Assembly: GCF_029892565.1 (NCBI RefSeq)
Contig: NZ_JARXVH010000025.1
Span: 1-64,000, forward strand
Length of the DNA stretch: 64,000 nucleotides
DNA from: Streptomyces pseudovenezuelae
GTDB lineage: Bacteria > Actinomycetota > Actinomycetes > Streptomycetales > Streptomycetaceae
Reading direction: 5' to 3'
Numbering within the stretch: position 1 is the stretch's first letter; each line of letters begins with the position of its first letter. Shown one piece after another: positions 26,358 to 35,450 of the stretch. Made by a program: the position numbers and the translations under genes. A model generated the notes under the pieces. It was not told where the DNA came from and did no database searches. It saw only the letters and a list, made by a program, of their open reading frames with translations.

Positions 26358-28143
26358 TCAGCCGGGCAGTTGGAGAGTGAAGACCGTCTCGGTTCCGGGG
26401 GAGCTGGTGACGCTGAGGCTGCCGCCGTGGGCCTCGGTGAACCGGCGGGCGATGGAGAGGCCGAGGCCGCTGCCGCCGGTGTGCCGGTTGCGGGACTTCT
26501 CGGCGCGCCAGAACCGGTCGAAGACATGCGGCAGGTCCTCCGGGCCGATGCCGGAACCGGTGTCGCTGACCTGGATCAGGACGGTGTTCCCGGTCCGGCG
26601 GGACCGCACGGTGACACTGCCGCCGGGGGGAGTGTGGCGTACGGCGTTGGACACCAGGTTGCCGACGGCCTGGCGCAGCCGCATGGGGTCCGCGTACAGC
26701 TCGGTGTCACCGTCGGTGCGGACGTCCAGGGTGATGCGGGCGCTCTGGGCCTGGCCGCCGTGGGCGGTGGCGACGTGGTGCAGGAGGTCGCCCGCGTCCA
26801 GGAGCTCACGGTGCAGCTGGAGCGTGCCGGCCTCGGCCGCCGCCAGGTCCCGGAGGTCGTCGATGATGTGCTGGAGCAGCAGGGTCTCCTCCAGCAGCAC
26901 CGAGGTCACGTCGTCGTCCGGGGTGAGCACACCGTCCTGGGTGGCTTCCAGCCAGCTGCGGATGGTGCTGAGCGGTGTCCGCAGTTCGTGGGCGATGTCG
27001 CTGACCATGGCCTTGCGCTGCGCTTCGGTGCGTTCCCGGTGCTCGGAGAGGTCGTTGAAGGCGGCGGTGAGGCGGCCGATCTCGTCGCCGGTGGTCACCG
27101 GGACGCGGAGCTGCGGGCGGCCCGGGTTCCGTACGGCGCTGGTGAGCGCGCGCAGCGGTCTGACCAGGCGGACGCCTATCACCACGGTCACGGTCATGGT
27201 GAGCACGAGGACGAGGGCGACGACCCCGATGATGCGGATGGTGTTGGCCTGCGACAGGTCGAAGCCCGGAACCGCCGATCCGGCCGGTTCACTGACGAAC
27301 AGCTGCGCCGCAGGGGCCACATAAGCGGTGAGCTGTTCGCGGCGGCTGGAGTTGACGCAGTCCCGCGCGGCTCGGGTGTCGACGGTGGCCGGTTTAGGGG
27401 ACAGCGTGAGGTCGAGTACCACGGCAGGCAGGCCCTGATGCGCCAGGCAGGTCTTGATGAGCTTGTTGAGGCTGTGGATAGCTTTCGATTCGCCTGGTGT
27501 CACGAGTGCGAGTTGGAGCGTGGATTTGCAATTGACCAGGCCCACGGCTGCCTTGGTGCCGTCATCGGTGTCGATGCTGGGGTGACCGCTGAGCGAAACG
27601 GAGACCGTGGCAGGGAAGCCGGATTTGATCATACAGTCCCTGAGTGTCTTCGCCGCGCTGAGGAGATCCTGGCGTTGCTCGACCGAAAGCCGGAACGGGC
27701 CGAGAGCACGCGGGTCGATACGGTCGGCGCCGGCGTCGGGGAACAGTGTGGGATCGACCTGGAGGGGGTCGATGACCGCGAATGCCTGGTCGGGCAGCGG
27801 CGATGTGCCGGGCGCGGAGTCCGCGATCGTCCGGCGGCCGTGGTCCTGGGCGGTGAGGGTGATACGCCGGTTGGTCCGGTCGGCGAGCTGGCTGATCGTC
27901 CGTGTGACTCCGTCCCAACTCGGGTGGACGGCGGCGTAGTCGGTGAGCGTCTTGTAGATGTCCGTGTCGTCGGAGAGGACCTGCCCCTGTTCCTGGCGGA
28001 TCGCGCTGGTGGTGGTCCGTACCGCAAGCCAAGCGGTGGCGGTGATCGCGCAGAGGGCGACGAGAAGCGAGGAAGCCAGCAGCCTGACCAGCAGACTCCT
28101 GCGCAGCGGCACCCTGGCCTCGGGGGTCTCGGACTGTGCGGGC

Positions 28144-28154
<11 letters not shown>
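26358..28154 (-). CDS. Sensor histidine kinase with cysteine-pair ectodomain
   Basis: A 598-residue membrane kinase. TM1 is at residues about 22-46 and TM2 at 306-330, enclosing a 260-residue extracytoplasmic sensor. HAMP follows (VRPLRALTSAV). The phosphorylated His is in SDIAHELRTPLSTI (H389), the N box is GNLVSNAVRHTPPGG, and the G boxes are DTGSGIGPEDLP and GGSGLGLSIARR. The sensor carries two repeats with C174-x4-G and C209, then C236-x4-G and C266, the pattern also found in the two nearby lipoproteins. The GTG start overlaps the end of the response regulator by 11 bases, so the pair is coupled. It likely senses envelope stress or the lipoproteins themselves (inference). Confidence 0.92.
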
Positions 28155-28893
<739 letters not shown>

Positions 28894-28945
28894 GCTGCCG
28901 ACCATAGGGCGGGGCGCTGCGATTCAGACAGGTTATTGATGGCAG

Positions 28946-28974
28946 CCTGACAAGATCCTCATATCGCTCGGCCA
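28946..28974 (+). promoter_or_regulatory. Shared lipoprotein promoter element, copy 1
   Basis: CCTGACAAGATCCTCATATC followed by GCTCGGCCA. The same 29 bases recur with two changes at 33535-33563 on the reverse strand, just before the second lipoprotein. The ATATCG part could be the -10 of a very short leader. The copy lies in the divergent region shared with the response regulator. Confidence 0.6.
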
Positions 28975-29768
28975 TGGTGGCCGCCGTGCCGAACATCCAT
29001 GACCGGCCAGGCCTTGGTGCTGTGGCCACAGACGTGTCCCGGGTCCGTCCGGTAGCCGGTTCGTCCTCAATCGCCGCCGGACGGCCCCTGTGCCTTGTCC
29101 TCAATCGCCGGACGGGCTGCAATCAGCCCGTCCGGCGATTGAGGACACAGCCGGGCCGAAGGCTGCGCAACCCGGCGAACCAATGCGGCCACAGCACCAG
29201 GTCCCGATCCGTCGCGTTGGCCGCCCTCGGGGTGGTGGCGATTTCCGCGCTCACCGCGTGCGGTGGCGGATCCTCCGGTGCGGGCAAGACCGGTGACACC
29301 GACGTGGCCTCGATCTCCGGCCCGGCCGCGAGCGCCGGATCGGCCGGGCCGAGCGCCGCCCCCGACTCCGGCCGCCCCCAACTGCGCCTGGACGGCAGCG
29401 AGGAGGAACACCGGAAGCTCAACAACGCCTGGGTGTCCTGCCTTCAGGACCACGGAGTGAAGACGTACACCAAAGGCTCGGCGGGCGCCGAATGGATCTT
29501 CCCGGGCGTGAGCGCTTCGGACTTTCCCGCATCGGCGAAGGTCTGCGCCTTGAAGCAACCGCTTCAGCCTGTGGAGACGGACCCGAAGAAGAACCCGCAT
29601 TACGCGGATGACTTCCGCGAATGGATCAGGTGCATGAACTCCAAGGGGCTCAAGGTTGTCGGGCTGCCCGACAACGCGGGCTGGAACTACGCCTCCAACT
29701 ACCAGCCGGCCAATTCGGATGAAATCGAGAGCAGTTGCCGGCTGGAGGCATTCAGTGCGAAGAAGTGA
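28974..29768 (+). CDS. Cysteine-pair lipoprotein A, N-terminus disturbed by insertion
   Basis: The conserved body is a lipoprotein: hydrophobic signal VALAALGVVAISALTACGGG with lipobox Cys, Gly/Ser/Ala linker, then two repeats, WVSCLQDHG to VCALKQ and WIRCMNSKG to SSCRLEAF. In each repeat the Cys are exactly 35 apart with Gly five after the first. Between the promoter and the signal lies a 185-base palindromic insert. The frame stays open from ATG 28974, giving 264 residues with an 80-residue extension before the signal. The undisturbed start was probably the GTG at 28986, by comparison with lipoprotein B. Export from the present start is doubtful; TTG 29214 could give a short signal. It may be silent. 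Confidence 0.65.
   Translation: MVAAVPNIHDRPGLGAVATDVSRVRPVAGSSSIAAGRPLCLVLNRRTGCNQPVRRLRTQPGRRLRNPANQCGHSTRSRSVALAALGVVAISALTACGGGSSGAGKTGDTDVASISGPAASAGSAGPSAAPDSGRPQLRLDGSEEEHRKLNNAWVSCLQDHGVKTYTKGSAGAEWIFPGVSASDFPASAKVCALKQPLQPVETDPKKNPHYADDFREWIRCMNSKGLKVVGLPDNAGWNYASNYQPANSDEIESSCRLEAFSAKK
29015..29199. mobile_element. MITE-like palindromic insertion
   Basis: Ends are inverted: GGTGCTGTGGCC at 29016-29027 and its complement at 29187-29198, plus one more pair outward. The right inner part, CCCGGCGAACCAATGCGGCC, closely matches the right end of the IS630-type element (CGGCGAACCAATG at about 23130). CCAGG occurs at 29007-29011 and 29197-29201. It carries no gene and an internal 23-bp hairpin. 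Confidence 0.5.
29096..29147. repeat. 23-bp perfect hairpin, streptomycete-type intergenic repeat
   Basis: TGTCCTCAATCGCCGGACGG begins the left arm (29096-29118); the complement is at 29125-29147 over a six-base loop. AGCCCGTCCGGCGATTGAGG is a dispersed repeat I recall from many Streptomyces intergenic regions. Confidence 0.7.
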
Positions 29769-30966
29769 GCACGCTCAGGCCGACGAGCCGCCCGGCAGCG
29801 CGGCGCCGGGGAAAGCGCGGAAACGGGTCGTCATCGCGGTGGCCGCACTGCTCACGGCAGGCGTGGTGGGGGTCAGCGTGGCCGGGGTGAGGAGTGGTGG
29901 GAAGCCGTCGGGCGCCGCGGCGAGCGGTGCGCCCCGGATGAGCACCGTCGCGGTGGTCAGGACCGACCTGTCCAGCACCCTTTCGCTGAACGGAACCCTG
30001 GGCTACGGCAGGACCGTATCGGTGAAGGGTGGCAAGGACGGTCTGGTCACCCAGCTGCCGGCGGTGGGGGCCAAGGTGTCCAGGGGCAGGTCCCTGTACC
30101 GGGTGGACGATCGTCCGGTGCCGGTGTTCTACGGGACCACACCGTTGTTCCGCCCCCTGGACACCAGGGGTCTCATGGGCAGGGACGTCAAGGTGGTCGC
30201 GGACAACCTCAGGGCGCTCGGCTACGACATCGGTGCCCAGCCGGCGTCGGGCAGTTGGGTCGCGCAGCGGCCGGAGCCGACCGGCGCCGCAAGCGCCTCG
30301 CCGTCCCCGTCGCCGTCCTACGTCCGGGTCAAGCCCGGCGAGGGGGTGCTCACCGCCTCCCTGATCGCGGCGGTCGGGCGGTGGCAGACCCAGGTCGGTA
30401 TGCCCTCCACCGGGGTCCTCGGCGCCGGCGACGTGGCGGTGCTGCCGGGCGAGGTACGGGTCGGTGCCGTACAGGCGCAGCCCGGCGACCCGGCCACCGG
30501 AACGCTGATGTCGGTCACCGGTACCGCCAAGTCGGTGTCGGTGCCGCTGGACGCGACCGACGTCGACTCGATCCAGCAGGGCGACAAGGCGACCGTGACG
30601 CTGCCCGACAACTCCGAGGCCCATGGCACCGTCTCGGCCATCAGCACGGATGCCCAGGCCTCCGACCAGGCAGGCGGTGACTCCGGCGGCACACCGCAGC
30701 TGGTGGTGACCGTCTCGCTGGACAGCACGGCGGCGCTGCGCCGCCTCAACTCCGCACCCGTACAAGTGCAGTTCACCGGGCAGACCAAGAAGGGCGTGCT
30801 GGCCGTGCCGGTCGGCGCGCTGCTCGCGCTGAGCGGCGGCGGTTACGCGCTCCAGCTCCCCGGCGGCCGTCTGCTGGCCGTCGAGACGGGGATGTTCGCC
30901 AAGGGACTGGTGGAAGTGAGCGGCACCGGCATCACCGCGGGCACCAAGGTGGCAACGGCCTCATGA
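29755..30966 (+). CDS. Membrane-fusion-type protein with peptidoglycan-binding domain
   Basis: A 403-residue HlyD/MacA-like adaptor. One N-terminal transmembrane helix (VVIAVAALLTAGVVGVSVAG) is followed by a biotinyl-lipoyl-like half, a peptidoglycan_binding_1-like segment (GLMGRDVKVVADNLRALGYD), a Ser/Pro linker, and beta domains (VSVPLDATDVDSIQQGDKAT and GVLAVPVGALLAL). It would connect the ABC exporter to the cell wall. GTG at 29755 follows GGAGG by seven bases and overlaps the lipoprotein end by 14 bases. The stop overlaps the ATPase start (ATGA). Such adaptors accompany MacB-type permeases in antimicrobial-peptide or lipoprotein transport. Confidence 0.85.
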   Translation: MRRSEHAQADEPPGSAAPGKARKRVVIAVAALLTAGVVGVSVAGVRSGGKPSGAAASGAPRMSTVAVVRTDLSSTLSLNGTLGYGRTVSVKGGKDGLVTQLPAVGAKVSRGRSLYRVDDRPVPVFYGTTPLFRPLDTRGLMGRDVKVVADNLRALGYDIGAQPASGSWVAQRPEPTGAASASPSPSPSYVRVKPGEGVLTASLIAAVGRWQTQVGMPSTGVLGAGDVAVLPGEVRVGAVQAQPGDPATGTLMSVTGTAKSVSVPLDATDVDSIQQGDKATVTLPDNSEAHGTVSAISTDAQASDQAGGDSGGTPQLVVTVSLDSTAALRRLNSAPVQVQFTGQTKKGVLAVPVGALLALSGGGYALQLPGGRLLAVETGMFAKGLVEVSGTGITAGTKVATAS

Positions 30967-31655
30967 CCGACCGCACACGTCCGGTACTCACCGTCCGCAA
31001 CGCGAGCATGGCGTATCCCGGCGGGGTCAACGCGCTGGACGATGTCTCGCTGGCCATCGGGACCGGTGAACTGCTGGCCATCGTCGGACCTTCCGGGTCC
31101 GGCAAGTCCACTCTGCTGAACATCATGGGCACCCTGGACCGGCCGACGAGCGGCACCGTGGAGATCGGCGGCCGGGACGTTTCCTCGCTCTCCGACCGGC
31201 GGTTGTCCGCGCTGCGTGGCCGCTGGCTCGGCTTCGTCTTCCAGCAGTTCCATCTCACCGAGGGGCTGACCGCAGCCGAGAACGTCGCCACCGGTCTGCT
31301 CTACGCGGGTGTGCCGCGCGGCCGGCGCCGTCCGCTGGCGCTGGAGGCGCTGGCCCGGGTCGGCCTGGGCCACCGGGCCGGACACCTCTCGCACCAGCTC
31401 TCCGGCGGTGAACGCCAGCGCGTCGCCATCGCCCGGGCTCTGGTCAACAACCCCGCGCTGGTGCTCGCCGACGAGCCCACCGGCGCGCTGGACACCGCCA
31501 ACGGACGGGCCGTCCTTGAACTGCTGACCGAGCTGAACGACGAGGGCACCACCATCGCGATCATCACCCACGACCGGGACATCGCCGAGCGGCTGCCCCG
31601 CCGGGTGGAGATCCTCGACGGGCGCCTCGTCGCCGACACGGATGAGGGGTCATGA
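30963..31655 (+). CDS. ABC transporter ATP-binding protein (MacB/LolD type)
   Basis: 230 residues with all ATPase motifs: Walker A GPSGSGKST, Q loop FVFQQFHL, signature LSGGERQRVAIARAL, Walker B LVLADEPTGALD and switch His ITHDRD. The LolD/MacB subfamily is indicated by the GALDT stretch and short length. It powers the neighbouring permease. It overlaps both neighbours by four bases (ATGA), so the three genes form one translationally coupled operon. Confidence 0.93.
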   Translation: MTDRTRPVLTVRNASMAYPGGVNALDDVSLAIGTGELLAIVGPSGSGKSTLLNIMGTLDRPTSGTVEIGGRDVSSLSDRRLSALRGRWLGFVFQQFHLTEGLTAAENVATGLLYAGVPRGRRRPLALEALARVGLGHRAGHLSHQLSGGERQRVAIARALVNNPALVLADEPTGALDTANGRAVLELLTELNDEGTTIAIITHDRDIAERLPRRVEILDGRLVADTDEGS

Positions 31656-32872
31656 ACACCACCGTCACCGAGGCGAACAGCAGGCCGGTACGGCTGGCCC
31701 CGCTGGATCTTCTGGGGCTGGGTCTGCTCGGCATCCGTACCCGGAAGATGCGGGCCGCGCTGTCGGCCCTTGGCATCTCGATCGGCATCGCCACCATGAT
31801 CGTCGTCACCGGGATCCCGGCCTCCAGCCAGAAGGCGCTGCTGAACGAGCTCTCGGCGATGGGCACCAACATGCTCCAGGCGCAGCCGGTCCCCAATCCG
31901 AACTCACCGGTGCTGCTCCCGCCGGAATCGGTGGACATGGTCCGCCGTATCGGTCCGGTCACCATGGCCAGTGCCGTCGCCAACACCCATGCCACCGTGC
32001 ACCGTTCGGACCGCGTCGACCCCAGCGACTACGCCGGACTCACCATCCTGGCCAGCAAGGTCAACCTGCTCCCGGCCATCAACGCCGAGGTGCGGTCGGG
32101 CCGCTTCCTCAACGCCGCCACCGAGAGATTCCCCACCGCGGTGCTCGGTTCGGTCGCCGCCACCCGGCTCGGCCTCGCGAAGCTGAACGACCGGGGACCC
32201 GCCCCGCAGATCTACATCAACGACCGCTGGTTCACGGTCATCGGCATCCTCGCCCGGACCCCGCTCTCCCCCGACATCGACCGCTCGGTACTCGTCGGAT
32301 GGGACGCCGCCCGCGCCCAGTTGAAGTTCGACGGACACCCCACGGTGATCTACATCAAGGCCAGGGAATCCGCCATGGAGGCGGTCCGGGGCGTGTTGCC
32401 CGCCACGGTCTACCCGCAACTGCCCGGCATGGTCCAGATCAGCCGCCCGTCCGACGCGCTGGCCGCGAAGCGCGCCACCCAGACCACCTTCTCCGCCCTC
32501 TTCCTGGGACTCGCCGGAGTCGCGCTGCTGGTCGGCGGTATCGGAGTGGCCAACACCATGGTTATCTCGGTCCTCGAACGCCGCCGTGAGATCGGCCTGC
32601 GCCGCGCGCTGGGCGCCAACCGGGGCCAGATCCGCGGCCAGTTCCTCACCGAGTCCGTCGTACTGTCCGCGCTCGGCGGCGTGGCCGGTACGGTCCTCGG
32701 CGTCCTGGCCACCGTCGGCTACGCCACCTACCAGCACTGGCCGCCGGTCGTCCCGCTCACCTCGGTGGCCGAAGGATTCGGCGGCGCCGTACTCGTCGGC
32801 ATGATCGCCGGTGTCTACCCGTCCATCAGGGCCGCCCGCCTCACCCCCACCGAGGCCCTCGCGTCAGCATGA
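31652..32872 (+). CDS. MacB/FtsX-type ABC permease
   Basis: 406 residues. TM1 is near residues 35-60 (LSALGISIGIATMIVVTGIP), then a 200-residue extracytoplasmic MacB core, then three C-terminal helices (LFLGLAGVALLVGGIGVANT, the region after FLTESVVLSALGGVAGTVLG, and FGGAVLVGMIAGVYPSIRAA). The coupling stretch is ERRREIGLRRALGANRGQI. MacB-type permeases do not carry substrate across the membrane core but drive extracytoplasmic processes. With the two-component system and lipoproteins it forms a likely envelope-defence module. A perfect hairpin follows the stop. Confidence 0.92.
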   Translation: MNTTVTEANSRPVRLAPLDLLGLGLLGIRTRKMRAALSALGISIGIATMIVVTGIPASSQKALLNELSAMGTNMLQAQPVPNPNSPVLLPPESVDMVRRIGPVTMASAVANTHATVHRSDRVDPSDYAGLTILASKVNLLPAINAEVRSGRFLNAATERFPTAVLGSVAATRLGLAKLNDRGPAPQIYINDRWFTVIGILARTPLSPDIDRSVLVGWDAARAQLKFDGHPTVIYIKARESAMEAVRGVLPATVYPQLPGMVQISRPSDALAAKRATQTTFSALFLGLAGVALLVGGIGVANTMVISVLERRREIGLRRALGANRGQIRGQFLTESVVLSALGGVAGTVLGVLATVGYATYQHWPPVVPLTSVAEGFGGAVLVGMIAGVYPSIRAARLTPTEALASA

Positions 32873-32893
32873 ACGACATGGACGACATGGACG

Positions 32894-32928
32894 AAGGGCG
32901 TTGGGCCGTTGGACGGCCCAACGCCCTT
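32894..32928. terminator. Bidirectional terminator between convergent genes
   Basis: A perfect 16-bp stem (AAGGGCGTTGGGCCGT at 32894-32909, complement at 32913-32928) with a three-base loop. It sits between the permease stop and the stop of the convergent lipoprotein B gene, so it can serve both. Confidence 0.9.
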
Positions 32929-32938
32929 GCGTATGCGC

Positions 32939-33523
32939 CTACTTCTGGAAGGCTTTCACCTGGCAGGCGGTTTCGATCTCCTCGAAGTGCGGAGGATTCG
33001 GCTGGCTCGGGTCGAAGGAGTAATCGGAGTCGCCGACCATGGTGGCCCTGACGCCGTGGGCGTTCAGGCACTTCACCAAGACCCGCAGGTCGTCGGAGTA
33101 GTCCGGATTCTTGGCCGGGTCCAGCTCCGGCGGCGTTATCGGCTCCTTCGACGCACAAGCCTTGGCACCGGCCTTCTCGGCCGGGGTGGTCGGTGCCCCC
33201 TTCAGCGGCCCGCCCTTCGCCTTCAGGCAGGCGTGCCAGCTGTCCCACATCCGGTCGTTCTCCTCGGCGGAGCTGTCCAGCCGGATAACGGGGCGGCCGG
33301 CGTCGGGGTCCGTTGTCCGCGTCGGTGTCCCAACTGCCTTGCCCGGGCTCGCGATCGAGGCGACATCGCTGTCGCCGGCACTGCTTCTGTCACTCCCGCT
33401 GCCCGAGCCGCCGCCACCACACGCGGTGAGGACGACAAGGCCCGTTGCGCCGATGGCGGTGAATAAGGCTGCCCGCGCGGAGCGGCCGGGAACCGGCCAG
33501 CTGCGATGAGAGGGGTTCGTCAT
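32939..33523 (-). CDS. Cysteine-pair lipoprotein B
   Basis: A 194-residue lipoprotein, paralogue of lipoprotein A. The signal is FTAIGATGLVVLTACGGGGS with lipobox Cys, followed by a Ser/Gly linker, ASIASPGKAV, and two repeats. Repeat 1 is HACLKAKGG to ACASKEP (Cys 24 apart); repeat 2 is VKCLNAHGV to TACQVKAF (Cys 35 apart). The first Cys is followed five residues later by Gly in both. ELDPAKNPDYSDDLR matches the paralogue's DPKKNPHYADDFR. ATG at 33523 lies 12 bases from the shared promoter element. It is convergent with the exporter operon, probably under the same regulator. Confidence 0.8.
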   Translation of the reverse strand: MTNPSHRSWPVPGRSARAALFTAIGATGLVVLTACGGGGSGSGSDRSSAGDSDVASIASPGKAVGTPTRTTDPDAGRPVIRLDSSAEENDRMWDSWHACLKAKGGPLKGAPTTPAEKAGAKACASKEPITPPELDPAKNPDYSDDLRVLVKCLNAHGVRATMVGDSDYSFDPSQPNPPHFEEIETACQVKAFQK

Positions 33524-33534
33524 GGCGGCCACTG

Positions 33535-33572
33535 TGGCCGAACGATATGAGGATCCTGTCAGGTTCCTGACA
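33535..33572 (-). promoter_or_regulatory. Shared lipoprotein promoter element, copy 2, with palindrome
   Basis: On the reverse strand 33563-33535 repeats the element before lipoprotein A with two changes. Overlapping its upstream edge is the perfect palindrome TGTCAGG-TT-CCTGACA (33557-33572), a candidate response-regulator site. The first copy holds only a degenerate, wider-spaced version (CAGACAGG and CCTGACA). Confidence 0.6.
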
Positions 33573-33710
33573 AGGGCCTGTCTGCAACCGGCCGGGCAGC
33601 CGGCCCCGGGCCTCCGTACGAATAGTCGGTTGCCGACAGGCAAGGCGCCCGGCAACGGCGTAGCCACCGCGATCGGGCATGGGCCGCCCACGACCGATGG
33701 GACAAAACTG

Positions 33711-33757
33711 ATGTTGGCTTTCGCGGCGGCTGTGCTCTTGGGCATCGCCTTCATCAT
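33711..33757 (+). pseudogene. Start of a small membrane protein, cut by TnpB element
   Basis: ATG at 33711 opens LAFAAAVLLGIAFII, the beginning of a small hydrophobic protein type I recall from streptomycetes. The frame then runs into the left end of the transposon. The remainder is not found after the right end, so the gene is lost. Confidence 0.4.
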
Positions 33758-35146
33758 CGGGGCTCTCCTTTGTGGATACCCCCGGCTTCAGCCGGGGGAG
33801 GAAACGAAGCTCCTGCGAAGCAGGGCAGGGAAAGCCGGTTCGCCGCCCGGGCGGGCCGGCGTGCGTCGTCCACCGGCCGAAACCTGTCGATCACACGGGA
33901 GCTGATAGAACGTGAGGTATGGCGCGGCAGGTCAAGCGGGCGTTCAAGTACCGCTTTTACCCCACAGGCGAGCAGGCGGCGGAGCTGTCGCGCACGTTCG
34001 GCTGCGTCCGCCTGGTCTACAACAAGGCGCTGGAAGAACGCACACGGGCCTGGTACACAGAGCAGCGCCGTCTGTCCTACGTGCAGTCCTCCGCCGCACT
34101 CAAGCAGTGGAAGAAGACCGGGGAGCTCGCCTTCCTGACCGAGGTGTCCTCGGTCCCGCTCCAGCAGGCGCTGCGCCATCTGCAGACGGCGTTCGGGAAC
34201 TTCTTCGCCCAGCGCGCGCAGTACCCGCGCTTCAAGTCCCGCAAGAAATCCCGTGCGTCGGCCGAGTACACCCGCTCGGCCTTCACATGGCGCGAGGGCC
34301 GCCTGACGCTGGCCAGGATGGCCGGTGCGCTGGACATCCGCTGGTCGCGTCCACTGCCCCAGGGCCAGGAGCCGACCACGGCGACCGTCTCCCGTGACAG
34401 TGCGGGACGCTGGTTCGTGTCGCTGCTGTGCGAGGACTGCATCACCCCGGCTCCGGCCACGAAGAACGCGGTTGGCATCGACGCCGGGATCACCTCCCTG
34501 GTGACGCTGTCCACCGGCGAGAAGGTCGCCAACCCCCGGCACGAGCGCCGTGACCGTGCTCGTCTGGCCGGGGCGCAGCGTGAGCTGTCGCGGAAGGCGA
34601 AGGGCTCGGCGAACCGGGAGAAGGCCCGCGAGCGGGTTGCCCGCGTGTATGCGCGGATCGCTGACCGGCGCCGCGACCACCTGCACAAGCTGTCGACCCG
34701 GCTCGTCCGTGAGAATCAAACGGTCGTGATCGAGGACCTCACCGTCCGCAACCTGCTGAACAACCACACGTTGGCGCGGGCGATCTCGGATGTGTCGTGG
34801 AGGCATCTGAGGTCGATGCTGGAGTACAAGTGCGCTTGGTATGGGCGTGAACTCGTCGTGGTCGACCGCTTCTTCCCCAGCAGCAAGCTGTGCGGGAACT
34901 GCGGCACGGTCGCGGCGAAGATGGCGCTGAATGTCCGCGTGTGGACGTGCGACACCTGTGGTGTCGTGCATGACCGCGACATCAACGCGGCCCGCACCAT
35001 CAAGGCGGCCGGGCTGGCCGTCTCGGCCTGTGGAGCCGGTGTAAGACCTCACGGGAGCACTCCTGGCGGGCAGCCGGCGTCGAAGCAGGAACCCCTACAG
35101 CGCGAGCCGTAGGAATCCCCCTCCTTCAGGAGGGGGAGGAAGTCAA
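33758..35146 (+). mobile_element. IS200/IS605-type element, TnpB only, copy 1
   Basis: Compared with copy 2 (45650-48826), the shared sequence begins CGGGGCTCTCC after TCAT and ends GGAAGTCAA. Length is 1389 bases. Near the left end is the hairpin CCCCCGGCTTCAGCCGGGGG; near the right end CCCCTCCTTCAGGAGGGG. These are the subterminal hairpins of this superfamily. There is no tnpA gene. By analogy the guide (omega) RNA should cover the end of tnpB and the right end. Confidence 0.85.
33919..35112 (+). CDS. tnpB: TnpB RNA-guided nuclease, copy 1
   Basis: 397 residues, ancestor-type of Cas12 nucleases. The N-terminal OrfB helix-turn-helix starts KRAFKYRFYPTGEQAAELSR. The RuvC catalytic residues are present: Asp in GIDAGITSLVTL, Glu in VIEDLTVRNL, Asp in HDRDINAARTI. 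The zinc ribbon is CGNCG and CDTCG. The protein looks complete. A basic Pro/Gln tail follows. It is over 90% identical to the copy at 45811-47004. TnpB cuts DNA guided by RNA from the transposon end and helps the element persist. Confidence 0.92.
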   Translation: MARQVKRAFKYRFYPTGEQAAELSRTFGCVRLVYNKALEERTRAWYTEQRRLSYVQSSAALKQWKKTGELAFLTEVSSVPLQQALRHLQTAFGNFFAQRAQYPRFKSRKKSRASAEYTRSAFTWREGRLTLARMAGALDIRWSRPLPQGQEPTTATVSRDSAGRWFVSLLCEDCITPAPATKNAVGIDAGITSLVTLSTGEKVANPRHERRDRARLAGAQRELSRKAKGSANREKARERVARVYARIADRRRDHLHKLSTRLVRENQTVVIEDLTVRNLLNNHTLARAISDVSWRHLRSMLEYKCAWYGRELVVVDRFFPSSKLCGNCGTVAAKMALNVRVWTCDTCGVVHDRDINAARTIKAAGLAVSACGAGVRPHGSTPGGQPASKQEPLQREP

Positions 35147-35450
35147 GGACTGATCGTAAGACCCGCCCCGCCGTGGTCAGCAGACCGACCGCTGGGGCCG
35201 AGCCACTCACATCCCGGGGCAGCCGAGACCATGATCGACCGGACAAGTCCTAGCCGTGGAACAGGGACCGGAGAAGGCCGTAACAGGGCATCCAGGCGAC
35301 CGCGCGGCTGTGCCGCGAGATGCCGGCTCATGTTGGCAGGCGACCTTGCTATGCCGGCTGACTCCGAGATGTGGGATCGCCGTGTCCGGGAAAGACATCC
35401 TGAGTACGGTCGGTGCCGGAGATCCCGCAGCAGACGCCCAAGGGGGAGCG

